64,000 bases of DNA, taken from positions 1 to 64,000 of the forward strand of contig NZ_LBJC01000016.1 of the NCBI RefSeq assembly GCF_004114535.1. The letters run 5' to 3'. The translations under genes and the position numbers were made by a program. This document shows, in pieces, positions 54,131 through 62,695 of this stretch. This DNA comes from Bradyrhizobium nanningense (lineage in GTDB: Bacteria > Pseudomonadota > Alphaproteobacteria > Rhizobiales > Xanthobacteraceae). The notes beneath the pieces were generated by a model that worked only from the letters and a program-made list of their open reading frames with translations, ran no database searches and had not been told where the DNA came from. Position 1 is the first letter of the stretch. Each line of letters begins with the position of its first letter.

Positions 54131-54651
54131 CAGCCGGCTCCGAACGTCGTCGGCGGCTTCGAAAAGAAATGCTTCGCTGGATGCGTCGCATCGACTTCCA
54201 ACGATACGGTCTGGTTGTCGTTGATGGCCTGATCCTCGTGGCCGCCCTGACCCTCTTCGATCAGGACATGGGTGAGATCGAACGACGGGTCGACTGCCTT
54301 GATCATCGCCTTGATCTGGGCGCCGGTCGCGCTTGCCGTCGGCGAGACGATCTTGTGCTTCAGATAGTAGAAGAAATGGCGTTCCCGCTCCAGCTCCAAC
54401 TTGATGTGGCCGACCTCGCCGGCGACAGAGCCGATCGTCACATCGGGATCGAGCAACGGCACGCGTGCGTGGAAGAGAACATAGGTGAGCAACTGCCCCT
54501 TGTCGTCCACCCCTTCCGTCAGACTGAAGGCTGCGAGCACTCTGCTCTTCAGGGCGCCGACCGTCTCATTCCGGTCCGCGGCATGGTCCTCCAACTTGTC
54601 TCCGGTCGGGGGGTATTCGACCGAGATGTTGATCTTAGCGCCGTGGCTCAT
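54130..54651 (-). CDS. Tandem beta-grasp ubiquitin-like protein, first gene of the operon
   Basis: 173 residues from ATG 54651 (MSHGAKINISVEYPPTGDKL). Two beta-grasp units are visible: about 1-85 (DRNETVGALKSRVLAAFSLT, LLTYVLFHARVPLLDPDVTI) and about 90-173 (FFYYLKHKIVSPTASATGAQ, TVSLEVDATHPAKHFFSKPP), the second like multiubiquitin domains. The C-terminus TTFGAG ends with Gly, as conjugated ubiquitin-like proteins do. It would be the modifier that the E1 and E2 attach to targets. The operon promoter should lie in 54652-54735. Confidence 0.8.
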   Translation of the reverse strand: MSHGAKINISVEYPPTGDKLEDHAADRNETVGALKSRVLAAFSLTEGVDDKGQLLTYVLFHARVPLLDPDVTIGSVAGEVGHIKLELERERHFFYYLKHKIVSPTASATGAQIKAMIKAVDPSFDLTHVLIEEGQGGHEDQAINDNQTVSLEVDATHPAKHFFSKPPTTFGAG

Positions 54652-54734
54652 CAGCCTGGTCTCCTGTGTCTGGCGCGGTTCGGCGCCCCGTGAAGGGGAA
54701 CATGGCAGATTCGCCGGCGAAGTCAAGCAAATAC

Positions 54735-54832
54735 GTTACCTATTGCGTAACGCTTTTCATTTCAAATGGTTGTGGCCCGCGCGCCATCCCCAATTGCGCC
54801 TCTCTTAAAAAAGTGTTTCCTATTGCTAAACG
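54735..54832 (+). promoter_or_regulatory. Repeated palindromic operators ahead of the HigB-like toxin
   Basis: GTTACCTATTGCGTAACG (54735-54752) and GTTTCCTATTGCTAAACG (54815-54832) match at 15 of 18 positions, and each is itself a palindrome (GTTAC/GTAAC, GTTT/AAAC) around CTATTGC. They start 80 bases apart, in the gap between the divergent ubiquitin-like operon and the toxin gene. Likely binding sites for the HigA-type HTH protein; they may also act on the conjugation operon. Confidence 0.6.
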
Positions 54833-55142
54833 AATCATTGGGCTTATCTTGTTGATACTGTTTGGAAGCGCTGCCGAGCAGCGTCTCTTCTCTACCGCCG
54901 AGCTGCTCGATCGGCGCTTTGGGCCCAGTCTTTCAGGAAAGATCAAGTCGCGGCTGCTGCTGCTCAGGGCCGCACCGAACCTGGCGATGGTCCCGACATG
55001 CCAGCCCTACCGCCTGAACAAGAATTCGCGCGGCGAGTACACGTTGGATCTGCTGCCCCCTAAGGTGCTTCGCTTCGCGGCCGAGGGCAGCCGGACGCCG
55101 CAATCCACGATCAAAACCGTGAAAATCCTTGCCGTCGAATGA
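54813..55142 (+). CDS. RelE/HigB-type toxin-like protein
   Basis: The body AEQRLFSTAELLDRRFGPSL, SGKIKSRLLLLRAAPNLAMV, CQPYRLNKNSRGEYTLDLLP and LRFAAEGSRTPQSTIKTVKI is a RelE/HigB-type fold as found in killer-protein families that cut mRNA on the ribosome. The start is unclear: GTG at 54813 lies inside an operator, and TTG at 54849 lacks a ribosome site. It is 25 bases ahead of a HigA-like HTH fused to a protease, its probable antitoxin. Confidence 0.65.
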   Translation: MFPIAKRIIGLILLILFGSAAEQRLFSTAELLDRRFGPSLSGKIKSRLLLLRAAPNLAMVPTCQPYRLNKNSRGEYTLDLLPPKVLRFAAEGSRTPQSTIKTVKILAVE

Positions 55143-55167
55143 CGCGGGGAAAAGCAAACGGAGAAGA

Positions 55168-56253
55168 ATGATGCCGCAGGAGCAGCACATATTCGAGCCG
55201 GACTACGCGCTCAGTCCAGGCACGTTTCTCGAGGAAAGTCTCGACGCGATGGGAATCTCGGCGAGAGAACTCGCTCGTCGTTGCGGGCGCTCCGCGAAAC
55301 TGATTGTCGAAATACTTTCGGGCAAGGCACCCGTTGAACCAGAGACAGCCTTGCAGTTTGAAAAGGTGACAAATGTGAATGCGGCGGTCTGGCTCAATCT
55401 TGAGTCCGAGTACCGCCTCCATCTCGCCAGAGAGCTCGAAGAGGTCAAACTATCCGATAGCTTTTCATGGGCGCGTGAATTTCCTCTGCGCGAATTGCAG
55501 GAAAGAGGGGTAATTGGCCAGCCAAAGGACCATGCGGATAGCGTGCGCAAGCTCCTCCAATTCTTCGGAGTGGCCGGCATAGACGCGTGCGAAGCTTCAT
55601 TTGCTTCGTACTCGATTGCATACCGTCACTCACCTTCCTTCCAGACGGATAAAAAGTCCTTATACGCGTGGCTTCGTATTGGCGAGATCGAGGCTGACGC
55701 CATTGATTGCAAGGATTTCGATCGCGCGACATTCCTGAAGTCGCTTACGCGGCTCAGAGCATTGACGGTAGAAAGTGTTGACGAAGTTCTTCCTCAAATC
55801 GAGAGCATTTGCTCCCGCGCGGGAGTCGCATTTGTGCTTGCACGCCCACTTGGGAAGATGGCCCTAAGTGGAATCTCTCGTTGGTTGACGCCGCGGAAGG
55901 CCCTAATTCAACAAACCATGAGACATAAGGCTAACGACCACTTCTGGTTCACATTCTTCCATGAAGCGGCGCATCTCCTCCTTCATAGCCGCAAAACGGT
56001 CTTCGTCGTCGATCCTGGGGCCAATACGACTGAGGAAGAGGAAGCCAATCGATGGGCTGCCGAGTTCTTGATCCCCGCAGCAGAGCTCGCCCGGTTCATT
56101 CGTTCCGGAGACTTTTCTGACGATGCGGTCGTGGAGTTTGCAAGCGAGCAGGGAATTGCGCCTGGCATTGTGGTGGGGCAACTCCAGAAGAGAGAGCATC
56201 TCACATACAGGCAGTTGAACAATCTTAAGCAGCGGTTTGTTTGGGAAGAGTGA
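55168..56253 (+). CDS. HigA-like HTH protein fused to ImmA/IrrE metallopeptidase
   Basis: About 361 residues from ATG 55168 with GGAGAAG upstream. The N-terminus is a HigA-type HTH (LEESLDAMGISARELARRCG, AKLIVEILSGKAPVEPETAL). The C-terminal ImmA/IrrE-type peptidase has the zinc motif HEAAH (FTFFHEAAHLLLHS) and EANRWAAEFLIPAAELARFI. The antitoxin could thus inactivate itself or other regulators on a signal, as ImmA cuts ImmR. It pairs with the toxin upstream. Confidence 0.85.
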   Translation: MMPQEQHIFEPDYALSPGTFLEESLDAMGISARELARRCGRSAKLIVEILSGKAPVEPETALQFEKVTNVNAAVWLNLESEYRLHLARELEEVKLSDSFSWAREFPLRELQERGVIGQPKDHADSVRKLLQFFGVAGIDACEASFASYSIAYRHSPSFQTDKKSLYAWLRIGEIEADAIDCKDFDRATFLKSLTRLRALTVESVDEVLPQIESICSRAGVAFVLARPLGKMALSGISRWLTPRKALIQQTMRHKANDHFWFTFFHEAAHLLLHSRKTVFVVDPGANTTEEEEANRWAAEFLIPAAELARFIRSGDFSDDAVVEFASEQGIAPGIVVGQLQKREHLTYRQLNNLKQRFVWEE

Positions 56254-57743
56254 CGCCTGTTGCGGTGACTGCAAAAGCGTTCGCGCAGCCTCTATTCGCC
56301 CAGCTTAGATAGAAAGTCCGAACAGCGAACGTTTCTTCTGCCAAATTCCCGCTAGCGAGGTGGTGCTCTGCAATGTGAAGCGAAGAAATATGACACAGAT
56401 GAGTTAATTCGCTGCCGCAATCACACTCATCCAGGTGCGACTCCCGGCTCCAAAGGCCGTCCCCACCCACACGATAGAACCAGCCCCGGCGTGCGTTTAA
56501 AGTTCGCGATAAACGGATCAATGAATTCAGCATCACCGCTCCCCAAACCGCTCTGGCTGAGAGTGGCTTTGACGGACGAACTCTCTGAGTCGCGATGAGC
56601 TTGCTAGCGTTAGCGCCGTGCCAGCTCGCACGGCCCAACGGCATCCACTCGAAGCGGGGCCCGGGGAACAGCAACCCGACGACCCAGGATTCAAGCCCTC
56701 GGACCGCCGAGAGTCCCCTGTGCCTTGATGAGGGGCTGAGCTGTCGGGGCTGCGCGCCATGACGGGACGTTTCGAAACTCGCTGGTTTCCTTTTATTCGC
56801 GATGCTCTTGATACCCAGCTGTTGGGTTTTTAGTCGATATAGCCGGTCCCGGCAGAGCTCCGCGCGTGCGGGGCGCCCATGATGTAGGACGCGTCCCGAT
56901 GGAAACGAACTGGCACCGCGTGAAGCTGGCGAGTCCCCAGCCCAGCGAGTAATCAACAAGCCACGCACAAGAGAAGCATCAGCAAACGGTATGCCGCGGC
57001 ATTGCTAGGGCTTCCGGCCGTACAGCGCGGGCGGACGCGTTCGCCGAGCAAACCCCAATCGTCTGATGTGGGTAAGATCGATGATCGCGGGAAAAATCTT
57101 CGAGAGAATACCGCATTTGTGCGGACTCCCTCGGATCGAAAGTCTATCCGACTTGGTATCTTGTCTTGGAGTGGCCGACATCGAGCTCGCGCGAGAGAAA
57201 GGGCAGCTCGGTCCTCCAGATTGCGTTCGACTGCGATCTGCTCTTGGGAATTAAGGCGTGCAGTAGGGTCCAGCCACCGTCGTACGGCCGCGATCTCGTT
57301 CCGCAGGAGTGCTGGATCGACGAGTCGGCAGCCCACGACCGTCACGTCAGGAACAGTCTCGAACGTTCAGTCGGGTAGTGGCCGAGACATATCCGACATC
57401 TGGCACTGCTGGTGTGCTGATGGCACTGGCGCGAACGTAGACGAGCCGAGATCACATGTCCCCAGTGGCTGGATAAGCAGGCTGCAGCTCGGTGAGCTCG
57501 CAGGCGTGAGGTCGCAAAGCTTCAATAAAGTTGCCGGATTGCCTGACGCGGTCCGCGCGTCCGTAAGCATTGAAGCGCGCGTCCGGTGGTGACGACCTGC
57601 AGTCGACCGGTCACGAGAGTGAGGTGCGAGCATGCGGCTTTATTGCGTTCTAAGGAAATGAGTGAAGAAAAAATGCGCAAGGGGGCGCATGGAGAACATA
57701 AATCGTCGACATCACAGGTTTGATCCTCAGCATCTAAAATCTC
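56254..57743. other. 1.5-kb stretch without a recognisable gene
   Basis: The largest open frames (56225-56968 minus; 56953-57345 minus, RNEIAAVRRWLDPTARLN) have no motif, weak starts and mixed composition. It looks like degraded or non-coding DNA marking the boundary between the defence island and the patatin region. Confidence 0.35.
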
Positions 57744-57771
57744 TTGACGATTCAAGAGAATATTCGATAAA
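57744..57771 (+). promoter_or_regulatory. Possible sigma-70 promoter for the patatin gene
   Basis: TTGACG (57744-57749), 16 bases, GATAAA (57766-57771), about 170 bases ahead of the patatin start. The -35 match is good and the -10 moderate; no other signal supports it. Confidence 0.3.
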
Positions 57772-57940
57772 TCGCGCCACTACTGTAGGTTACGTTCTCA
57801 ATTTTCAGGGCGGTGTCCGATAGGAGATCTCCGGTCAATTTGTTGCGCGCCGCCCGCTATCTACCGCGCAGGCCTTCGGACGAGGGCTAGTACGAGTTTG
57901 TGGGAATCCAAGCTTATTTGCTCGCTCGGGACTATCTCCG

Positions 57941-60900
57941 ATGACAGTAAGGGAAATCGACGCGATGACTGTGCCCGAGCAGCTCTTTACATTGCTGCGC
58001 AACCTCCGGTGGATTGCTGTCTTTTCGGTACTCATCTCAATATTGCTGTACTTGCCAGATCAGATTCAAGAGCTCTACCGGATAGCCGCTGACGACATTG
58101 GGTGGGTAACCCTCAAAGAGTTCGTCGCCGTGGGCGTGATTGCGCTAACGATCTGGGCAGCCGCTTTTCAGCTTAGCGCCGCAACCCTGCCTCATATCCC
58201 GCCCGCTAGGGGGCGCGTGGCGTTTTATATCAAAGTTGCACCCATTGTACTCGGAGGGTTGCCGATCATCGCCGCGACGGCAGGTCAACTCGCCTCGCGG
58301 CCGGCTGAAAAGATCGGTGAAGTCGAGGAGGTCGGCAGCATCTTCCGCATTCAGGACCAAGCGCTCGCCTTCGAGCGGAACATGCTGCTCATCCTTGCGC
58401 TTGCCATGTTGATCCTGCTCGCCTCGTTTGTTGTATTCGCCTGGCGGATGGGATCAAAGCATCGCTCGGCCGCACTCGCGAACCGAGCGAACATCGCCTA
58501 TTTCATCCGCTATAGATTTCTCGCGCTCACGATCGGCGGCATCGCCCTGTTGACGACCGGGTTCGTTTTGTTTCCGGACAGGCTTGCACAATTCGTCGGA
58601 TCGTTCGGCGTAATCGCTCTCTTTTCGATGTGCGTGGCAGGTCTCACCACCCACTTTGCACTGCTGACGATCAGGTTCAATTTTCCTTTTATACCGGTTG
58701 TGTTTGGCGGCTTGTTCCTGGTTGCCTCATTGTTCGGAGGCGATGACCACGGGCTACGCAGCGTGGCCGGAGCAACCGGCCCATCAGAAGAGATGCGCAT
58801 TTCTGCAGTCGAATCATTTCGCGATTGGCTTCGGCAAAAACCGCGCCTGGCCGAGGCCGAGAGGCTCGGGGAATATCCGGTATTCATTGTGGCTGCCCAG
58901 GGCGGAGGCATCTACGCAGCCAACAATGCGGCGCGCTTTCTTGCCAGGATGCAGGATCTCTGTCCGGCATTTCGGCAGCATCTGTTTGCGATAAGCGGCG
59001 TCTCCGGAGGGAGCGTCGGCTCGGCAATCTTCGCAGCTGCGCTTCACGCCGACAATGCGCCACTTGATATGGTTGCTCTCGACGTAAAGACATGCCCGAA
59101 GATCGCCGACTTTCTGGCCGGCGTCGGCCGGGCCGAGGATATCGATGCCCCTGGGCACGTAGAACAGCGCGTTGCAAGCATCTTGGAGACTGATTTTCTC
59201 TCGCCCTTGGTTGCCGGTTTTCTATTTACCGACTTCACCCAGCTGTTTTCTCCGTTCGCTATCCCAAGTTTTGATCGCGCGCGTTTTCTGGAGTACACGC
59301 TGGAGAATGCTGCAGACAGAATGCTCAAGAACCGCAAGGGCGCTGGCGACCAATCCAATCTGCTAAAGGCCGACTTTCAGTCACATTGGACACCTTCCAA
59401 CAATATGCCGGCGCTGTTGTTGAATACGACGGATGCCGGTAGCGGCAAGCGAGTTGTGATCTCGCCATTCGATATCGACCCGCTCCACGCGAAAGACAAA
59501 GACCTCTGTATTCTCTCGATGCTTGATCGTGGCGGCACAGGAGCCGATCAAACTGTCAAGAGCCACTCGCTGCGGATTCCGCTTAGTGCCGCGGCCTTTA
59601 CCAGCGCTCGGTTCCCATGGATGACGCCGGCAGCGACGGTCTCCTTGCGGAACGATTGTATTACCGCCAATCCGCAGGCGCGCCTCGTGGACGGCGGATA
59701 TGTCGAGAATTCCGGAATAGAGACCGCGCTCGATTTGATTGAGCGGCTCAACAGCATCAAGGGCACCTCCGACGCGCCAAAATTCCGGATTTATCTGCTG
59801 TCGCTGGTGAGCGGTCAGTTTGGAGACCACGGCTCTTTCATGTTCGGTGAGCTCATGGAGCCGGTGCGCGCGCTCTTGAGCACGCGAAGCTCTCGAGCCT
59901 ATGTTGCGCTTAATCACGCCACCAATATCGATCGTCGGCCGGAGAGCGAGGTAACGCCCAGCGTGCAACGCTTTCCAACGTTCGGTCGAATAGACATAAC
60001 AGGCTCGTTTTACAACCTGCCGCTTGGTTGGACGCTATCTCAGAAAACGGAAGACATCATCTCGCTAAGCAGCGGCCGCTTTTGGGATTGTGTGCCGAAG
60101 GATGACTTCGATCAATCCCGCAAGAAGCAGAGCAACGCGGATTGCTTGCAAGTGAAATTGTTTCACCTCTTGAACGGATCCGTCGCATCTGCATTTGAGG
60201 CGCTTAGGGACGCCAAGCTTGCAAAGGCTGCTTACGCCGATGAGTTGCAGAAGGAATACAGGCCCGCTTCAAAGATCAAGCCGCAGCCGTTACTTGCTTG
60301 CTATGAGAGCAAGTGGTTGCAGGAGCATGGCTATCAGAAATACCAGGATAAAGTTTCTGCGTACGAGCACCAGCTGGCGCAGTCGATCAAGGACCGTTCG
60401 CCGGCTCCTGCGCCCGTGTCGCCATATCGAAAGAGCTATATGGCTTATTTCCAGGCCGAGCAGGTCAAGGCGTTGCTGCAGGAATGGGACCGCATCGAGG
60501 AGAGCGATCCACGGATCCTGGCCTATATCCTCGGGGCAATCTCCTACGACAGCGCCGATTTTACACACAGCAGCGAAGACTTCTCTTACAGCGCGGTCTC
60601 TCAACTGCCGCGCAAATGGCGCGATCGAATAGAAAAGAACAACGCCGACCTCGCGGCCGCGAACAAATCGCCCGTCGGCATGGAGGCGTTGCTCAACCAT
60701 CCGAAGGAATTGGCCAACTTTGTTCTTGGTTACGAGGGCAACCCGTTCGGAAACCAGGTGGGGACGGACGACGGTTGGCTGTTTCGTCCACGAGGAATGT
60801 ATCAACTGGTGGGACGCGAGCAATATCAGGAAGCGCAGAATCAAATGCAAAAGCTCGGAGAACTGGCGGGGCTTGATCTCCTCACGCTTCCCGACGCACT

Positions 60901-61162
60901 GCGCGATGCGAAGATCTCAGCCAAGGTCGCCTTTGCTCACTTTCGGCTTCATCCCTATCAGAACCGAACGCTGTTTGAGTTGCTTAAGGATCCGTCGAAG
61001 GACTGGATCGCCGTGCGCGCGCTTCAAACCGACATGGAGCATGGCCCTGTCGATAGGGAGCGTGTCAATGCAAGAAGCCAGATGTTTCTCGGCTGCATTG
61101 AGGAGGCGTTACATCCGACGCAACTCAAGACATTGCAGAGCAAATTTTACGGCAGCGAGTAA
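57941..61162 (+). CDS. Membrane patatin-like phospholipase fused to a GH19-like domain
   Basis: 1,073 residues. Six or so membrane helices lie in the first ~270 residues (NLRWIAVFSVLISILLYLPD, MLLILALAMLILLASFVVFA, PVVFGGLFLVASLFGG). The patatin domain has the oxyanion motif GGGIYA (about 317), the nucleophile in GVSGGS (about 355) and the catalytic Asp in DGGY (about 583). From about 850 a GH19 chitinase/lysozyme-like domain is seen: ISYDSADFTHSSEDFSYSA and EGNPFGNQVGTDDGWLFRPR with GMYQLVGREQY. In GH19 the first stretch would have the catalytic Glu (HES), here YDS, so this part may bind rather than cut. Possibly a lipid- and wall-targeting enzyme; two cytochrome genes follow. Confidence 0.8.
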   Translation: MTVREIDAMTVPEQLFTLLRNLRWIAVFSVLISILLYLPDQIQELYRIAADDIGWVTLKEFVAVGVIALTIWAAAFQLSAATLPHIPPARGRVAFYIKVAPIVLGGLPIIAATAGQLASRPAEKIGEVEEVGSIFRIQDQALAFERNMLLILALAMLILLASFVVFAWRMGSKHRSAALANRANIAYFIRYRFLALTIGGIALLTTGFVLFPDRLAQFVGSFGVIALFSMCVAGLTTHFALLTIRFNFPFIPVVFGGLFLVASLFGGDDHGLRSVAGATGPSEEMRISAVESFRDWLRQKPRLAEAERLGEYPVFIVAAQGGGIYAANNAARFLARMQDLCPAFRQHLFAISGVSGGSVGSAIFAAALHADNAPLDMVALDVKTCPKIADFLAGVGRAEDIDAPGHVEQRVASILETDFLSPLVAGFLFTDFTQLFSPFAIPSFDRARFLEYTLENAADRMLKNRKGAGDQSNLLKADFQSHWTPSNNMPALLLNTTDAGSGKRVVISPFDIDPLHAKDKDLCILSMLDRGGTGADQTVKSHSLRIPLSAAAFTSARFPWMTPAATVSLRNDCITANPQARLVDGGYVENSGIETALDLIERLNSIKGTSDAPKFRIYLLSLVSGQFGDHGSFMFGELMEPVRALLSTRSSRAYVALNHATNIDRRPESEVTPSVQRFPTFGRIDITGSFYNLPLGWTLSQKTEDIISLSSGRFWDCVPKDDFDQSRKKQSNADCLQVKLFHLLNGSVASAFEALRDAKLAKAAYADELQKEYRPASKIKPQPLLACYESKWLQEHGYQKYQDKVSAYEHQLAQSIKDRSPAPAPVSPYRKSYMAYFQAEQVKALLQEWDRIEESDPRILAYILGAISYDSADFTHSSEDFSYSAVSQLPRKWRDRIEKNNADLAAANKSPVGMEALLNHPKELANFVLGYEGNPFGNQVGTDDGWLFRPRGMYQLVGREQYQEAQNQMQKLGELAGLDLLTLPDALRDAKISAKVAFAHFRLHPYQNRTLFELLKDPSKDWIAVRALQTDMEHGPVDRERVNARSQMFLGCIEEALHPTQLKTLQSKFYGSE

Positions 61163-61257
61163 GCATCCTGATCCCCGGCCGCGGGCGGGAATTATGTGAC
61201 TGAAAGCGATGTAGATCGGACTTTCGAGTTTTTAGTCCTACAGGGGAATTGCTGACG

Positions 61258-62628
61258 ATGGCAAAAGGTGAGATCCGCCGGTCAAAACTTGATCGGCTGT
61301 TTACAAGTCTGCCCGCAGCGGGGCTGATCGTCGCCGTTGCCTTGGGAGCAGGAACAGCCCGGGCCGAGACGCCATCGAAGCCGCTTTCGGCCAACGACGT
61401 GTCCATCCTGTTTCCTCCACCGAAAGCGTCACCAGACCTCGTCAATCTGATCGCGGTGTCCGATCTCACTGGCCCCACTGGGGCTCCGCAGCGGCTTTTC
61501 TCTGATGAGGATTTCGCGCGTTTTATCGCAAACGCCGAAAATCCAGAACACAAAGGCGTGCCGGACTCGGGCGCGCGCCGCATTGAGCTGCCTGATATCG
61601 TGAAAAAGATCGATGCCTGGTTCGTTGCGGGAATCCGGATCGATCCGGGAGCCCCGGGATTATCTGCTGATGTCATCGCCCAGTTTGGCCGGCAACCGCA
61701 AATCCGCCTGATCATTCAGCCGGTGACCAATGGACCCCAAGGATTCAAGGTCCATGACACTGCCGGTCATCTTATCTTCAGTTTCAACCTCGAGCCTGAT
61801 TCACCTCTTGATGGTTGTGGGCCATTCCCGCGATTTAAACCTGACGATCAAGCTTTCAAGGCAATCGTTCATGACGTTGCATCTTTGCGTGATCAACTTG
61901 CGGCGGGAAAGTTCGGCAATGTCAAGGTCTCGACTGCCGGTGACATGAACGTGCACCCGGGCCTTATCGGTGCATCCGCAAAACCGTTTCGTGATGCCCT
62001 CAAAGCTTTGCTGGAAAAGCATCTCTCGCCGCAGCGTCTCAACACCATGGCTGTCATGGGAATTTCACCGCCCGAACCCTGGGTTTTCGTCTCGATGCTG
62101 AGGGTTCCGCAGGTCGGGTTGATACCAGTGCCTGGCCCGACGCTCGACGGCCTTCATGCCGCGCAGATGTTCAGCATCGTCGGCCAGACGCACGTGGTCC
62201 CGCGGCCCGTCACGAACAACCAGAATCCGACGACGTGTCGGCACGCGACGCTGCAGAATCCTCCCTTGCCGCTTGCCAATCGTAAGGGTGTTTCGACAGC
62301 CGATTTCATCGATGCGAACGTGCCAAATGGCCGCGTACTCGAGATCGTCAATGTCATTGCCGATACGAAGAAGAGTCATTTCTTCAATACGGACTGCGTG
62401 AGCTGTCACACCGAGACAGCGCAGCCGCTGGCCAGGAAAGTGCAAGGCTTCGCGGTGCGTGGGGTGAGCCGAGCCGTTCTACCGAAAGAAGACTGGAATG
62501 TTCGCAATTTCGGTTGGTTTCCCTCGTTCTTGCATGGTGGCCCAGCGGCCGCGACCATAACGCGACGCGCGGCAGCCGAGACCGCTGACGTCGTCACCTT
62601 CATCAATAGCCAATTGCTGAACAAGTAA
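61258..62628 (+). CDS. Exported c-type cytochrome-domain protein
   Basis: 456 residues from ATG 61258. A signal peptide (LPAAGLIVAVALGAGTARAE) directs it to the periplasm. One heme-binding motif CxxCH is in FFNTDCVSCHTETAQPL (about 379). The N-terminal ~250 residues (IRLIIQPVTNGPQGFKVHDT, IFSFNLEPDSPLDGCGPFPR) are unfamiliar. It is between the patatin fusion and the RoxA-like gene in the same direction and may pass electrons to or from the latter. Confidence 0.75.
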   Translation: MAKGEIRRSKLDRLFTSLPAAGLIVAVALGAGTARAETPSKPLSANDVSILFPPPKASPDLVNLIAVSDLTGPTGAPQRLFSDEDFARFIANAENPEHKGVPDSGARRIELPDIVKKIDAWFVAGIRIDPGAPGLSADVIAQFGRQPQIRLIIQPVTNGPQGFKVHDTAGHLIFSFNLEPDSPLDGCGPFPRFKPDDQAFKAIVHDVASLRDQLAAGKFGNVKVSTAGDMNVHPGLIGASAKPFRDALKALLEKHLSPQRLNTMAVMGISPPEPWVFVSMLRVPQVGLIPVPGPTLDGLHAAQMFSIVGQTHVVPRPVTNNQNPTTCRHATLQNPPLPLANRKGVSTADFIDANVPNGRVLEIVNVIADTKKSHFFNTDCVSCHTETAQPLARKVQGFAVRGVSRAVLPKEDWNVRNFGWFPSFLHGGPAAATITRRAAAETADVVTFINSQLLNK

Positions 62629-62695
62629 TAAGCGCATTGCTGGCTAGCGCGCTCGCGCGGCAGCAGGCGCATTTGAGATTCAAGGAGAGTTTAGG

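Noticed and set aside
56953..57345. Minus-strand 130-codon frame in the gap before the patatin gene
   Set aside because: The composition is partly plausible, but there is no motif, no neighbour logic and a poor start.
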